Source: Sipunculus nudus (taxonomy: Eukaryota; Annelida; Sipuncula; Golfingiida; Sipunculidae). Taken from it: a stretch of DNA of 64,000 nucleotides. The translations under genes were made by a program, and so were the position numbers. Shown one piece after another: positions 50,036 to 60,607 of this stretch. Numbering within the stretch: position 1 is the first letter of the stretch; each line of letters begins with the position of its first letter. The notes below the pieces were generated by a model that was given only the letters and a program-made list of their open reading frames with translations, had not been told where the DNA came from and did no database searches. The stretch is from positions 90,835,624-90,899,623 of the forward strand of contig CM049308.1 in NCBI GenBank assembly GCA_026874595.1. The letters are read 5' to 3'.

Positions 50036-51395
50036 GGTGGCTCCACCAGTCTGCAGAAACTAATAAAAACACTTAATGGTCAATATCCATGCAAAGAATC
50101 ATGGTGATCTCCGCATAAGTTACTTCAAAGATACTTCAGCTTTTGTATCAAATTTTCCATTATTCTGAGCTGTAGTTTGGAGTGCCTTAGCTCAAAGGAT
50201 ATGGGTAACAGAGACCTAATTTCAGGTTTCCATGGAGACTTTTCATGGGTCTCCCTGTGTGTCAAGAATGAAGATTCTAGGTTAAGTCGTTACGATTTGT
50301 ACCCTGTTGACAGATAACTACATCCTTAAAGGTTTCAAAAATAGAGAAAAAAAAGTGAAAATTTGAAAAATACAGGTGGCGCCACCAGTCTGCAGACACT
50401 GATGAAACATCTCATGATCAATACGTATGCCAAAAATCATGACCATTAGTCAAGTAGTTAATGCGATATTGAAGTTTTTGTATGAAATATTTTACTTTTC
50501 TGGAGAGTACTTTGGGGCCCCTTAGCTCGAAGGATATGGGTAACAGACACATAATTTCTGGTTTCCAAGGAGATTTTCATGGGCCTCGCAGAATCCCAAG
50601 TTACAAGGTTCCAGGTCCAGTGGTTACGATTTGTGCCCTGTTAACAGATGACAGTTTCATTGCAGGTCTGAAAAAAAAGAGAAAAAAAAAATTGCAAAAA
50701 TTAGAAAAAATACAGGTGGCGCCACCAGTCTGCAAGTAGTGATGGAACATGCCATGATCAATATTCATGCAAAGAATCATGGTGATCAATGCAGTAGTTA
50801 TTCAGATACTTGAGCTTTTGTATCAAATTTTGCATTATTCTGGGGGTACTTCGGAGCCCCATAGCTCAAAGGATATGGGTAACAGAGACCTAATTTCAGG
50901 TTTTCAAGGAGATTTTTAATGGACCTCCCTGGATATGAATTTTGAAGATTCCAGGTCCACTGGTTACGATTTGTGCCCTGTTAACAATGACAGTTTCATT
51001 GCAGGTCTGAAAAAAGGAGAAAAAAATTCGTAAAAATTGGAAAAAATACGGGTGGCTCCACCAGTCTGCAGGAAGTGATAGAACATCCCATGATCAATAT
51101 TCATGCAAAGAATCATGGTGATCAATGCAGTAGTTATTCAGATACTTGAGCTTTTGTATCAAATTTTGCATTATTCTGGGGGGTACTTCGGAGCCCCATA
51201 GCTCGAAGGATATGGGTAACAGAGATCTAATTTCATGTTTCCAAGGAGATTTTTCATGGACCTCCCTAGATGTCAAGTGAAAAGATTCCAGGTCCAGCGG
51301 TTACGATTTGTGCCCTGTTAACGTACGGACGGACGGCCGTACGGACGACGGACGAAGAGTGATCGCTATAGCTCAGATGACTTTCAGTCTGTTTA
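50036..51395 (+). repeat. composite tandem repeat, ~338-bp units, second copy of the 1.7-3.3 kb family
   Basis: Four units begin at about 50037, 50375, 50715 and 51049. Unit words and order match the block at 1745-3346, and it ends in the same ACGG-rich, 'GCTATAGCTCAGATGACTTT' tail. Here the final hairpin arm (CTGAGCTA) is missing: homology stops after CTTTCAGTC. Confidence 0.85.
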
Positions 51396-51429
51396 CAATC
51401 AAATGACCGTTACTATCACTTTTTAATTT

Positions 51430-51830
51430 CAAGGTACTGGAGGAAGTAAGGTATATATCTGGTTTGACCAAGCACTCATCCCCTGATACCACATACTCAG
51501 GTACGTATCAAGCGCCGACATCTGCTGATAAGAACGAGGGATCAGTTCCGCAAATTTGCAACATTCCCAGAATACTCTGTCATTTGTTCACACGTGTCGA
51601 TTCCAACAATACTACGCGTTAAAGCAGGCATATCTGGCATATCTTTATAAATATTTTGAAATGAAACTTTTGCAGGCTCCAAAGTTATAGATAAAATATG
51701 AATTTTGTAATTAGCTTCATTAAAAATATTAATTATTTAAAGGGCAAAGTTTATATTCACCGTTCGCACGACCATATTTGTACGTGTTGATAATCCCCAT
51801 ATTTATCCCCCTTTATAATTATCACGCAAG
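51430..51830. repeat. diverged duplicated segment, copy 2
   Basis: Partner of 48000-48480 in the same orientation. The two copies bracket the composite-repeat block. The minus-strand frame is broken by stops, but the MSA-x-D..LS-x-WYQ stretch is readable. Confidence 0.5.
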
Positions 51831-53014
51831 CAAATCAGTACAATCGTGCAGCTGCTGTGTTGCTGTAGGTTCATTCCATATTCTAACGCATTATCGATTA
51901 AAGTCTACGGTCTTGTGTTTACAACTATTTGATGAAAAGTCAACGGTACACTGGCGATTTTGTTCCACATTTTTTATAAAACCTTCACCTATACTAAAAT
52001 ATGAATTATTTTTTAAAGCTTGTTTCTTAGCTGGTCTTTCAAGGCTTAAATAAGATCACGTATTGTCGTATGGTCGACTATAGATGAGGGATGTACGTCG
52101 GTGCTTCCATGACAAGCCGGCGCGAGTGAGCGATGATAGACGGATATTGCAAACGATCCTCTTTAGCGTTGAATTGTATGTATTTCTACAATTGAAATAT
52201 GTATAGCGTGTATTTACATTCTGTGTAGGGCATGCATTTAACGTAAAAATGATAATTTATCTGTGATTGTTTTAAATATGAGCGAAGCAATTCTTGAGAT
52301 CTATAAATTCCTTCATATTCTGAACTGCATGTTCTACAACAAGTGAAACTAGTGGCCAAAGCCTCGTAGAAAATCAAATACTAGTTTACGAGGGGAAATG
52401 TGATTTAGTTGATTTTCATTCCCAGAAACATACGAAAACTGAGTAATTACTTTACATATAAAATATGACCCATAATCTTCCCAATAATATGCAAACATAC
52501 TGGGGAATGGGCTGGAAAAACGATATTGAAATTATAATACCCAATATTTAACACCCTATTAACATATTAGGTTAAAAAAAAGGGAGATGTTATGTAACTT
52601 ATGCAATTAATGAAACTAAAGCGTTGGCCCATCATTTGAAATTAGTGCGTATCTACCCTTGAAGTGGACCCTGCAGCACTGAGTCGGGTGTCACTGATAT
52701 GTGGCCCCTTCGAGCAAAACATAAAGAATACGCCACCTTGAAAATGCTGGATTCTCTTTCAGTAATATTCAGTTTATCTCTTTGTAATAAGTTTTCCAGT
52801 GTGTAAGTCAGAGGGTGTGACACAGGTTCATTATGCTGGACTCGCACAGGACTCGGCCATTGTTATCAGTCCTGAACTCCTAGCCTGAGTACAGGTCGGA
52901 GGACTTGAATCCTACGTCAACGCTATCTAGTAATGCATTTTCTCCCATACCCTGCACACTTTCCACAAAGGTCCAAGTAAACACAGAAGAAGGCGTGATT
53001 TAAATAATAAATGA
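51831..53014. other. no gene seen
   Basis: AT-rich, with no supported coding sequence. Confidence 0.4.
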
Positions 53015-53020
53015 TTTATT
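53015..53020 (-). terminator. candidate polyadenylation signal
   Basis: AATAAA on the minus strand, about 175 nt past the stop codon of the minus-strand secreted-protein gene. Confidence 0.5.
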
Positions 53021-53193
53021 AATGCCTTACATTATAATTTATAATTCATGTACTATTTAATACCTATAATAATTTTTCATTATTTTCTGTTACATAAATA
53101 TATATACTAGTATAATACTTTGTATACAAGTGGTGACAGAACATTTTATCATTAAAATTGGCAGTGTTAAATGAAATCTTTCCGGAATTCTCG

Positions 53194-56100
53194 TCAATCT
53201 CCAAATCGTGGTCTCCTTTGGGGGCCATTCCTGAAAATAAATCAAATGACTCTTTAACTGCTAAGTATATTGTCGATACAATACAAGCCGCATTAGTAGT
53301 AATCCATTTTCACAAGGATTAGTCATAACCCATTATCCACGGTTCACCAGTAATAAATAAACCAAATATTATAATCAGGTCAACAGTACCGAATAAACCT
53401 GAATAAATCAAATAAATCCAGCGGCTAAAACATTTTGCAATTAACATTTCAAATCGAACACCGAAACAGCCGTTTTACTTATTATTTGAATATGTATTAT
53501 TAACATCCATTGACAATAATCATCAATTCTGAAAAGCAGAACGTGGAGTCATTTACAGTTAAATCTTGGAATTACCACAACCAACGGGACCACGTCTTAG
53601 ATGGTCGTGTAAGTGAGATATGTCTATCAATTTTTGTACAACAGCTCGTCTGGTCGTTCGTTTTTAACTTGATTAGCTATCCAATATAATTTGGAATTAT
53701 TGATTTTGTTTTCCAAGTTAATCTGCATAACATCGTCACGAAATTAGCACGATACATTTTGAAAAATAAATGAGAAAAAAAAAATTTAAACAATCATATT
53801 CAAGAACATCTCAAGGCAGGCACAACTTCTGTTATTAAGAACATTACAATATATGCAATGTTTATACGATGTTTATACTTGATATTCATAACCTTAACCC
53901 CAGACCAGACAGATTGATCCTATAGGGCCCTGATATTTAAAGTATTTCCAGAGAAACTGTTCCATAAAAGTTGCTGACATTGACACTTGGCGCCGCTGCA
54001 GTTTGTCCTCCAGACAAAATCAAAACGCTCTAAATGTTCGCCTAGAAGTCTGGCAGCAATTCGATACACGATTAAGTCTCTGCATTGTTATAAAACGTGC
54101 AAATTCTAGAGACCTCACAAGGTACGATTTTACATAGGAGAGTTAATCAAGGAGCACTCAGCCTCTTTCCTCAGACAATAAAGAATTTCTAAACAGTTGG
54201 CCCCATGTCAAGATAAATACGACCCAGTCATAAATCTGTATTGACCAGTGAGTTAATCACAGCTAGGGGTCTATATTTATCACCCTTATCATCAAAGACA
54301 GGCCTGCCCTCATAAAAAGTTTTGAAACCGTGACGCAACGTTACTGGCCATGTGTAATCAACCGAGAACGGCTTTGCTATATGCCTTGCGCTTTTTTTCA
54401 TCTGCTACCCTTTATTAGTAAGTGATGTAATGCTCTGGTTTGTTCCCAATTAACCCACCGTTGCGACTGGCAAGGAAACGTTTACTCTGTACTTAACATA
54501 AATGAGTTTCAGGTCACCCGTTGGGACAAAAACAAGTGGTCATCAAACAGAAAACCAAGTGCCCGCTATTCCGGGGTTTAAATATATGATATAAAGAGGC
54601 GAAATAAAGAGGTAATTTAGAGGTGGTGATGTACCGGTGTGGTCGTCAAGCGAGCTTTTACTATATTGCCATAGCTATTCCTTAAGGAGACTATGAACAT
54701 TTCCTACCAATCAGCATTTTCCTGGTGTTAGTAACCATCGAAGTTTCAATTAAGATAATTAAAAATAAATAAAAATGGTCATCTGTGACGATATCGTCAC
54801 AAAATCATTAATGATGCCAGAATCTTCAGTTCAAAATAAGGTATACTTACTGTGGTCTTTGGTTCTCAGGAGGACACTCGACTTCAGTACAATCTATAGC
54901 TTCCTCACGAATGCTGGAAGATGAACCTCCACATTCTGGGGATGACGATCTTACCCAGGCAAAATAACTGACCTAAAACAAATTATACTATTATACTGAT
55001 ACTGCTATTACTTATACTAATACGAGAAGCCATTATCTCATATAATCTGTTCGGCTGATACAAAGAGTTTTCCTTCATCGGATTTAATGATAAAATCATA
55101 TTTTCGTCGACTTAATATGAATATTTGTCACAATTATTTCAGATTATGCATGTTATATAATTAAATCTACTTTATGGGTTTATAACTAGGTTCACTTTCA
55201 GTTTATCAATGAATGTCTAACATATTTCGAGACCTGTGAGCTGATTTAACATATTTGCTTTAAGGGAATGGAAATTATAATACCGTGAAATCTAATTTGA
55301 CAAACAAGAAATGAATCGCAGTTATTTTAAAGGAAAAAACCGTTTAAGTGGCTAAGATTGGTTCATTTTGTGTATTATATCTAAGCAGCAAACATGGGTT
55401 CCGTCTGTTTAGAGAGGATTTTGCTAAGAATCCAAACACCTATGATCACGGCACGAACCTCCAGGTTCCATCTGGAACCTATTCATTGGAAACGAGTTAC
55501 AGAAAGAACCATGGTTCTATCCAGAACCTTTTGGGAACCCTTTTTTCTTAGAGTGTACCTGTAGAGAGTTGGTGATGTTATTTTTGCAGCAGATGTGACG
55601 CCGATGATCACGTGGTCTCCCACGTCCGTGGTGTCTGCCGCGTCGTCCGTGACCTCTCCTGTCTCCACTCTGTGTGGGACGCTGTCTCCGCTCCTCCTCA
55701 TCTTCCCTGTCTTCATCATCATCGTTTTCAGCCTTGTCTTCGTTTTCCTTTTCATCTCTTTCTGCCAGCCGCTCCTCGCAGATGCTCTGACACTTGGACA
55801 CTGTTTCAGCGTTACATTCCAGTTCTTCTTTAGACTGTGGTTTGCCTTGGTAAATGCCGACCCCAGTGATATTGCAAAAACATCTGCAACACAAAAAGAA
55901 AATAATATTTATAATATTTCCTAATCTAAAGTTGGAAAATAAAATTTTTTGACAGGGATATGAAGCAACTATCAAAGTTGCTGTCAATAAAAAATAACCA
56001 ACTTATCAAGAAATGATTTCGAAAATCCCTCATTTGGCAATTAATTTTGTGGCATCAGAAGGGGTAACAATCTTCTTTGCAGATTGCACCTAATATCAAT

Positions 56101-56474
56101 AAGCAATAATTCTTGAATATTGTTACAGATAAGTGGTTACACTGAGTCGAGGTTGAATTCCTCAACATGAAATAAATGTCCCAGTTGTTTGTTTAAACAT
56201 AAAAAAAGTTAATATTCGTAAACTTAAACGGATATATATATTGGTGATAATGTAGCATCCTGCCAAAGCTTTTTGTTTCTTCATTCTAACCGTTATATTC
56301 TCTTTAAATAAAACAAAGCTGATTCGCTGTTCTTCCTGTTTTAAAGTGATAGAACACTCACAGTGGGTCTATTTCAGACAGGTCTCTTCTAGGTCCATGT
56401 TTTCCGGGTCTGGCTAATGTACCTGAGGCCATAAAGCCGATCACCGCAACACAGGCAAATAAAAGGAGCTTCAT
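53194..56474 (-). CDS. secreted ten-cysteine protein with acidic/basic split middle (unrecognised family), minus copy
   Basis: Coding exons are 56474-56362, 55883-55559, 54972-54851 and 53230-53194 (198 residues), with phases 2, 0 and 2. The ATG chosen is the only one in frame in this copy and gives a clean signal peptide (residues 1-21, ending SGTLA). The mature protein has a CFC-start domain (C39, C41, C61, C69, C73), an acidic block rich in E/D, and a basic Arg/Gly/His block. A second cysteine region follows (C136, C137, C160, C174, C179), then a Pro/Arg-rich end. N-x-T sites occur at NIT in both cysteine regions. All cysteines, exon lengths within a few codons and intron phases match the plus-strand gene at 60608. 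The exon-3 donor is GTACAC because of an insertion (see 55443-55555). I do not recognise the family; an extracellular role such as defence, metal or mineral binding is only a guess. Confidence 0.85.
55443..55555 (-). mobile_element. 113-bp insertion at the exon-3 donor of the minus secreted gene
   Basis: The paralogue at 61433 reads GTAGGTGTTTGGATTC directly after exon 3. Here, reading minus, exon 3 is followed by GTA, then about 113 bp (CACTCTAAGAAAAAAGGGTT onward, with several GGTTCC/GGAACC words), then TAGGTGTTTGGATTC. TA stands at both borders (55441-55442 and 55556-55557), as left by TA-targeting transposons. Terminal inverted repeats are not obvious. The donor changes from GTAGGT to GTACAC. 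Confidence 0.7.
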
Positions 56475-56780
56475 CTTGTCAGCTTCTTGAAGATAACGTC
56501 TTTCAAACAGAAATATAATCATTAAATCATTTGACATTTAAAACACTGTGTTACAAATTACTCGGGTTGTCTGATATTGATTTCTATATCTATCTTATCC
56601 TTTACGGTTCTATTTATAACAAAACTGAAAATTGTTTGTTGATGTTATAACATCAATGTTTGTATGAATATTTTAAATATATGTTCGATAAATGCTATAA
56701 AACAGCTTCGAAATCAATTTTTCATTCGTTGTCGAGTTTTCGTTAATAGATTGTGTTATGTTACAAGTTGCAGTACTCAC

Positions 56781-56845
56781 CAAATTCAGACGACTTGTTT
56801 TTGTGGTTCTTCTCGTTCCCTCAGTGGTAGATTCATGGAGGTTTG
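56781..56845 (-). other. non-coding first exon of the minus secreted gene
   Basis: A GTGAGT donor follows 56781. The exon start is inferred from the TATA box at 56870-56876. Together with the ATG exon this gives the same layout as the plus-strand paralogue, which also has a short untranslated first exon. Confidence 0.55.
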
Positions 56846-56869
56846 TAATCGCTGTGACAAAGGTAACAC

Positions 56870-56876
56870 TTTTATA
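56870..56876 (-). promoter_or_regulatory. TATA box of the minus secreted gene
   Basis: TATAAAA on the minus strand, about 90 nt before the GTGAGT donor of the inferred untranslated exon. Confidence 0.6.
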
Positions 56877-57521
56877 CATTTAGGATGGTGCCGCTTCAGC
56901 GCCCAGGCATGTGTCAGTCACGAAAAATAATGAGTTCCGTTCATATGACGACAACGCAGAGCACGATGCTGACTGTAGAACGTGCGACAACCCACGGTCC
57001 ACTAGTCCAGGAGTCATTTTTTTTTATCTCCACTGGTCATATTCTGACAAATTTGTCTCATAATCGCATGTTGATTTTTGTAAGATACTTGTCCTTATAT
57101 TCCCCCACTCCCCACCTGCGGCAACTTTATTACGTAAAACACAGGTTGTATCATGCCCGCCTGTCTTTTCACCTCTCTGCCTGTCTGTTCGTCAGATATC
57201 TTATCATATATCCTATGCGGGTGAGAACATATTCGAGTTCATTAAGAACAGTAAAATGGTTACGCTCGAGAATATTTAGAATAAATCACTTAATTTGACT
57301 GTTCATCTTACAAATTAGTTCCATGACGATAATGATTCCATTCAAAGGTACATTCAAATCTTCCTTTCACAGATACCTTGATATACATGTTTTTGTTTAG
57401 TTCATCGACGGCTCTAGGACAACTCCCCCCCCCCCCCCCCCCCGCCCCCACTTCCCAGACAAAAACGCCCAAGCCTATTAACCAATGTTAAAAATATAAT
57501 CTTAATAAAGTAACATAATAT

Positions 57522-58267
57522 ATCTACAGGTATCTCTTTTATTGTGCCCAGGAGTGTTACATGTGTCTGCTGACATTCTGATTCGTGTAGCGCAGGCATA
57601 GTTCGTTGCTATGGGAACCTCGCTTGTTGGGCGCTGGCTCGCGTGTGGGGTCTGATGCGTAGAGACACAGCGTTCTTTGTTCTAGATGTTTCGGGGCTGT
57701 TTATGTGCGTGTGTAATGTTCTTTGGGTATTTTCCATTTCTAGAATTTCTGGTGAGAAGCTATTCATTAGAGGCTGTGTTTAGAGCCGGCAGAAAGTAAA
57801 ATACCAGCGAGCAGTGTTACAATGTGTGAGCTAAGAGTGTTTTACTCCAGTCAGTTATGGGAGATTACAGATAATTGCAGTGGTGTCAGATATTTAACGG
57901 ACTTAATACAGATTCAATACGGATTGTCTCTAGTTTGCCTTTGGGTTACGTGGATTATTGGTATAAAAGGACTCTTGTTAAACTGTTGAACAGTTGGTTA
58001 TATCCAGAAATCAAAGCCTAGGGTAGGGAAACTCTGGTACTGTACATTTTATTGTTTTATTGTGTATTTGTAATGATTTAGTGTATTGTTATGTTAGGAT
58101 TGTTCTAAGAATAAATTATAATTATTTGTTAACATAAAACCACTGACTTCTTTATTCATTCCCCTAGACATTTTACGCTGCCTAGTGTTACAGAATCTGA
58201 TTTTCTTATCTTCGTAACGGGATTTGTGCTGGTCATGATTACGTGATCTGTTGTTATTAGGTTCCGT

Positions 58268-58271
<4 letters not shown>
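57522..58271 (+). mobile_element. solo LTR between the divergent secreted genes
   Basis: Same family as 29125-29869, about full length (750 bp), ending GGTTCCGTAACA. ATAT stands on both sides, but the 3' side is an (AT)n tract (58272-58331), so the target duplication is ambiguous. No internal coding region. Confidence 0.75.
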
Positions 58272-58335
<64 letters not shown>

Positions 58336-59229
58336 TTACTGTTACTGCATTTATCAGTTAGGAATAATGTGATGAGCAATCTTTGATCAATCAAAGTAGG
58401 CTGGATTGCTTTAAGTGTTTATTTCAACCCTTTGTTTACTAAATATTTAGATTGTAAAAAAAATCCCACCTTATTATAAACATGTTTCGTACAAACTCAT
58501 TTACGGATGGCAAATATATATAGGAATTTTTAAAAATCTGTTACATTAAATGTCCATTAAAGGCATGTTGTAGGCAGTGACTCTCATATAATCTTATTTG
58601 TCCCTCTATTATTAGTATGTAAAGTGCTTTTGATAACAGCTCTCTTAAATTAGCGCTACATGAATAATAATGATATCTTGTTGTCTTCACAGACATCGGT
58701 TTTGATGTAGGTCCATGTTGACCTGACCAGCTTTGTGACTGACTTTTTGACGGAAACTTGTTAGGGTTTGTTCATTGTCAACATTTTTTTTTTCATTTTT
58801 TTTTCATAAAATTGTACATCTGGATTTTTAAAATTTTTAATGTTAACAGTCACAAATATATAAGGAACAAAATATCTTATATATATATATATATTATTAT
58901 AAACTATTACTTTGTGAAAATATGTTAAACTGAAACACGCCGTTCTATAGACACAAGTGTAATGACATCGTTACTCCTAAAAACATTGATCTATGTTCCT
59001 TCCAGCACCGCGGATTCAGGTGTTACTTCTACATAAAAAAAAATTATTGTCTACATGGTATTTGCAACAATAGATACACACATATATATGGAACAAAAAA
59101 TACAAATTATATATGTGTGTGAGCGTGTGTCCGGTTATGTGTTTTCAGCATATCCATCGACTTTACCCCTATTTAGCCCTATGTACCCCTATAAACTTCC
59201 TTTTCTTTCACCACAAATTACATATATAT

Positions 59230-59291
<62 letters not shown>

Positions 59292-59977
59292 GGTTATCTT
59301 AGCCAGGTACTTGAGGTGAATTTATATAAACATATATGATAATCAGATGCACACATTTATCATGCCAAAATATTTAAGTCCAAAATAAAAAAAAGTAAAT
59401 ATAATGTTAACCTTCAAGCAAAGGCCTTAGGCTAAATTTTGCTGGCTCCAAAGGTGAGAGAGAAATATGGAGATAGAGTGAGAGAGTGGCCCAAGAGCAA
59501 AATATAATATTTCCTCCTTCTATTTAATCATATGCTTTCTTGATATGATAAATTATCGATTTCAAGGGTAAACGTGTGCAACGTTTATTTCTTGAGTCAT
59601 TGGAAATACTACTCATCCTACTAACGATTCCCCCCCCCCAAATATCCCATCACTAAGGCTGACAATTAGAGTCCTAGATGTATTATGATACTTTTTGCAA
59701 TGAATTACTTTATTTATTATTATAAATAATGGATTTTACTGCAAGATTTAGACATGTAATGGTCATTTTGCATTGAAATGCTGATTGACAAATTGTGAAC
59801 TTAAGTGAAATGATTGTACTTTTTATGACATTTTACAATTATTGTATATTACCAACTCGTTTATGACAAATTTAGTATAGGGCCATCCATTTGGTAATTT
59901 ATCGTCATATTTACAGATGAGATGGTACCTGGTGACCCAACTGCTGAAGTGTAAAATTCTCACGCTTATCTCGTCCT
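58272..59977. other. no gene seen; (AT)n tracts
   Basis: AT-rich sequence with (AT)n at 58272-58331 and about 59220-59290. Confidence 0.5.
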
Positions 59978-59985
59978 GACGTCAA
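59978..59985 (+). promoter_or_regulatory. perfect TGACGTCA (CRE-type) word upstream of the plus secreted gene
   Basis: Palindromic cAMP-response-element core, about 190 bp upstream of the TATA box. By its position it could bind CREB/ATF factors. No equivalent was seen upstream of the minus paralogue. Confidence 0.3.
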
Positions 59986-60165
59986 AAACTGTCCCATGAC
60001 CAGGTCTTTATTATAATTAGATCCCACTGATGCATAAACATTAACACTAATATCATAAACTCGACCTCTCATGACAAGTCCTGTGTTGTCGTCACAAGAC
60101 TGTTTTGTCAGCGATGCCGTGAGTGGTTTACATGCGTGACCGATGGAGCATGACCACTGTCAGTG

Positions 60166-60171
60166 TATAAA
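60166..60171 (+). promoter_or_regulatory. TATA box of the plus secreted gene
   Basis: TATAAA in the context CAGTGTATAAATGTGACG, about 100 nt before a GTAAGT donor that ends a short untranslated exon. Confidence 0.65.
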
Positions 60172-60195
60172 TGTGACGCTGTTTCCGAGCTCCAT

Positions 60196-60267
60196 CAAAT
60201 CTCCGACTGATGAAAGCAGAGTGATCGTGAAGAATACCTGAAGTCTCTGTTTACTTCTTTTATTAAG
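60196..60267 (+). other. non-coding first exon of the plus secreted gene
   Basis: Inferred start about 30 bp past the TATA box; the end is at TTAAG|GTAAGT. It is joined to the acceptor at 60586-60588 (TTACAG), so the ATG lies at the start of exon 2. Confidence 0.6.
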
Positions 60268-60607
60268 GTAAGTACCGGCTCTTCCGTTTTATAAAAAATG
60301 TATTCCATTTATAATACATCATTGGTCTTATTTTAATGGCATTATGTGATCACACAGGAGAAAAGGTAAACTTGAAAAGGGAACTGTTAAACTCGTCCAT
60401 GGATTTGTTATTTCGGTACCAAATGGTTACCTTAGTAAAAAGACTTAGCGTAAATAAAATAAAACAAAATATGTTGAGTGTAGTGTGACACAAATAAGGT
60501 GTCAAAGATGATCTTGGGTATTTTTTATGTAATACCATTTGTGCTGGAGTCAAGAATTGCCTACATTTTTTTGTAACTTTAATTACAGATTCGACATGTA
60601 TAACAAG

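Noticed and set aside
55595-55924. Plus-strand open frames over 55595-55924
   Set aside because: Antisense shadow of exon 3 of the minus-strand secreted gene, whose splicing and cysteines match the paralogue.
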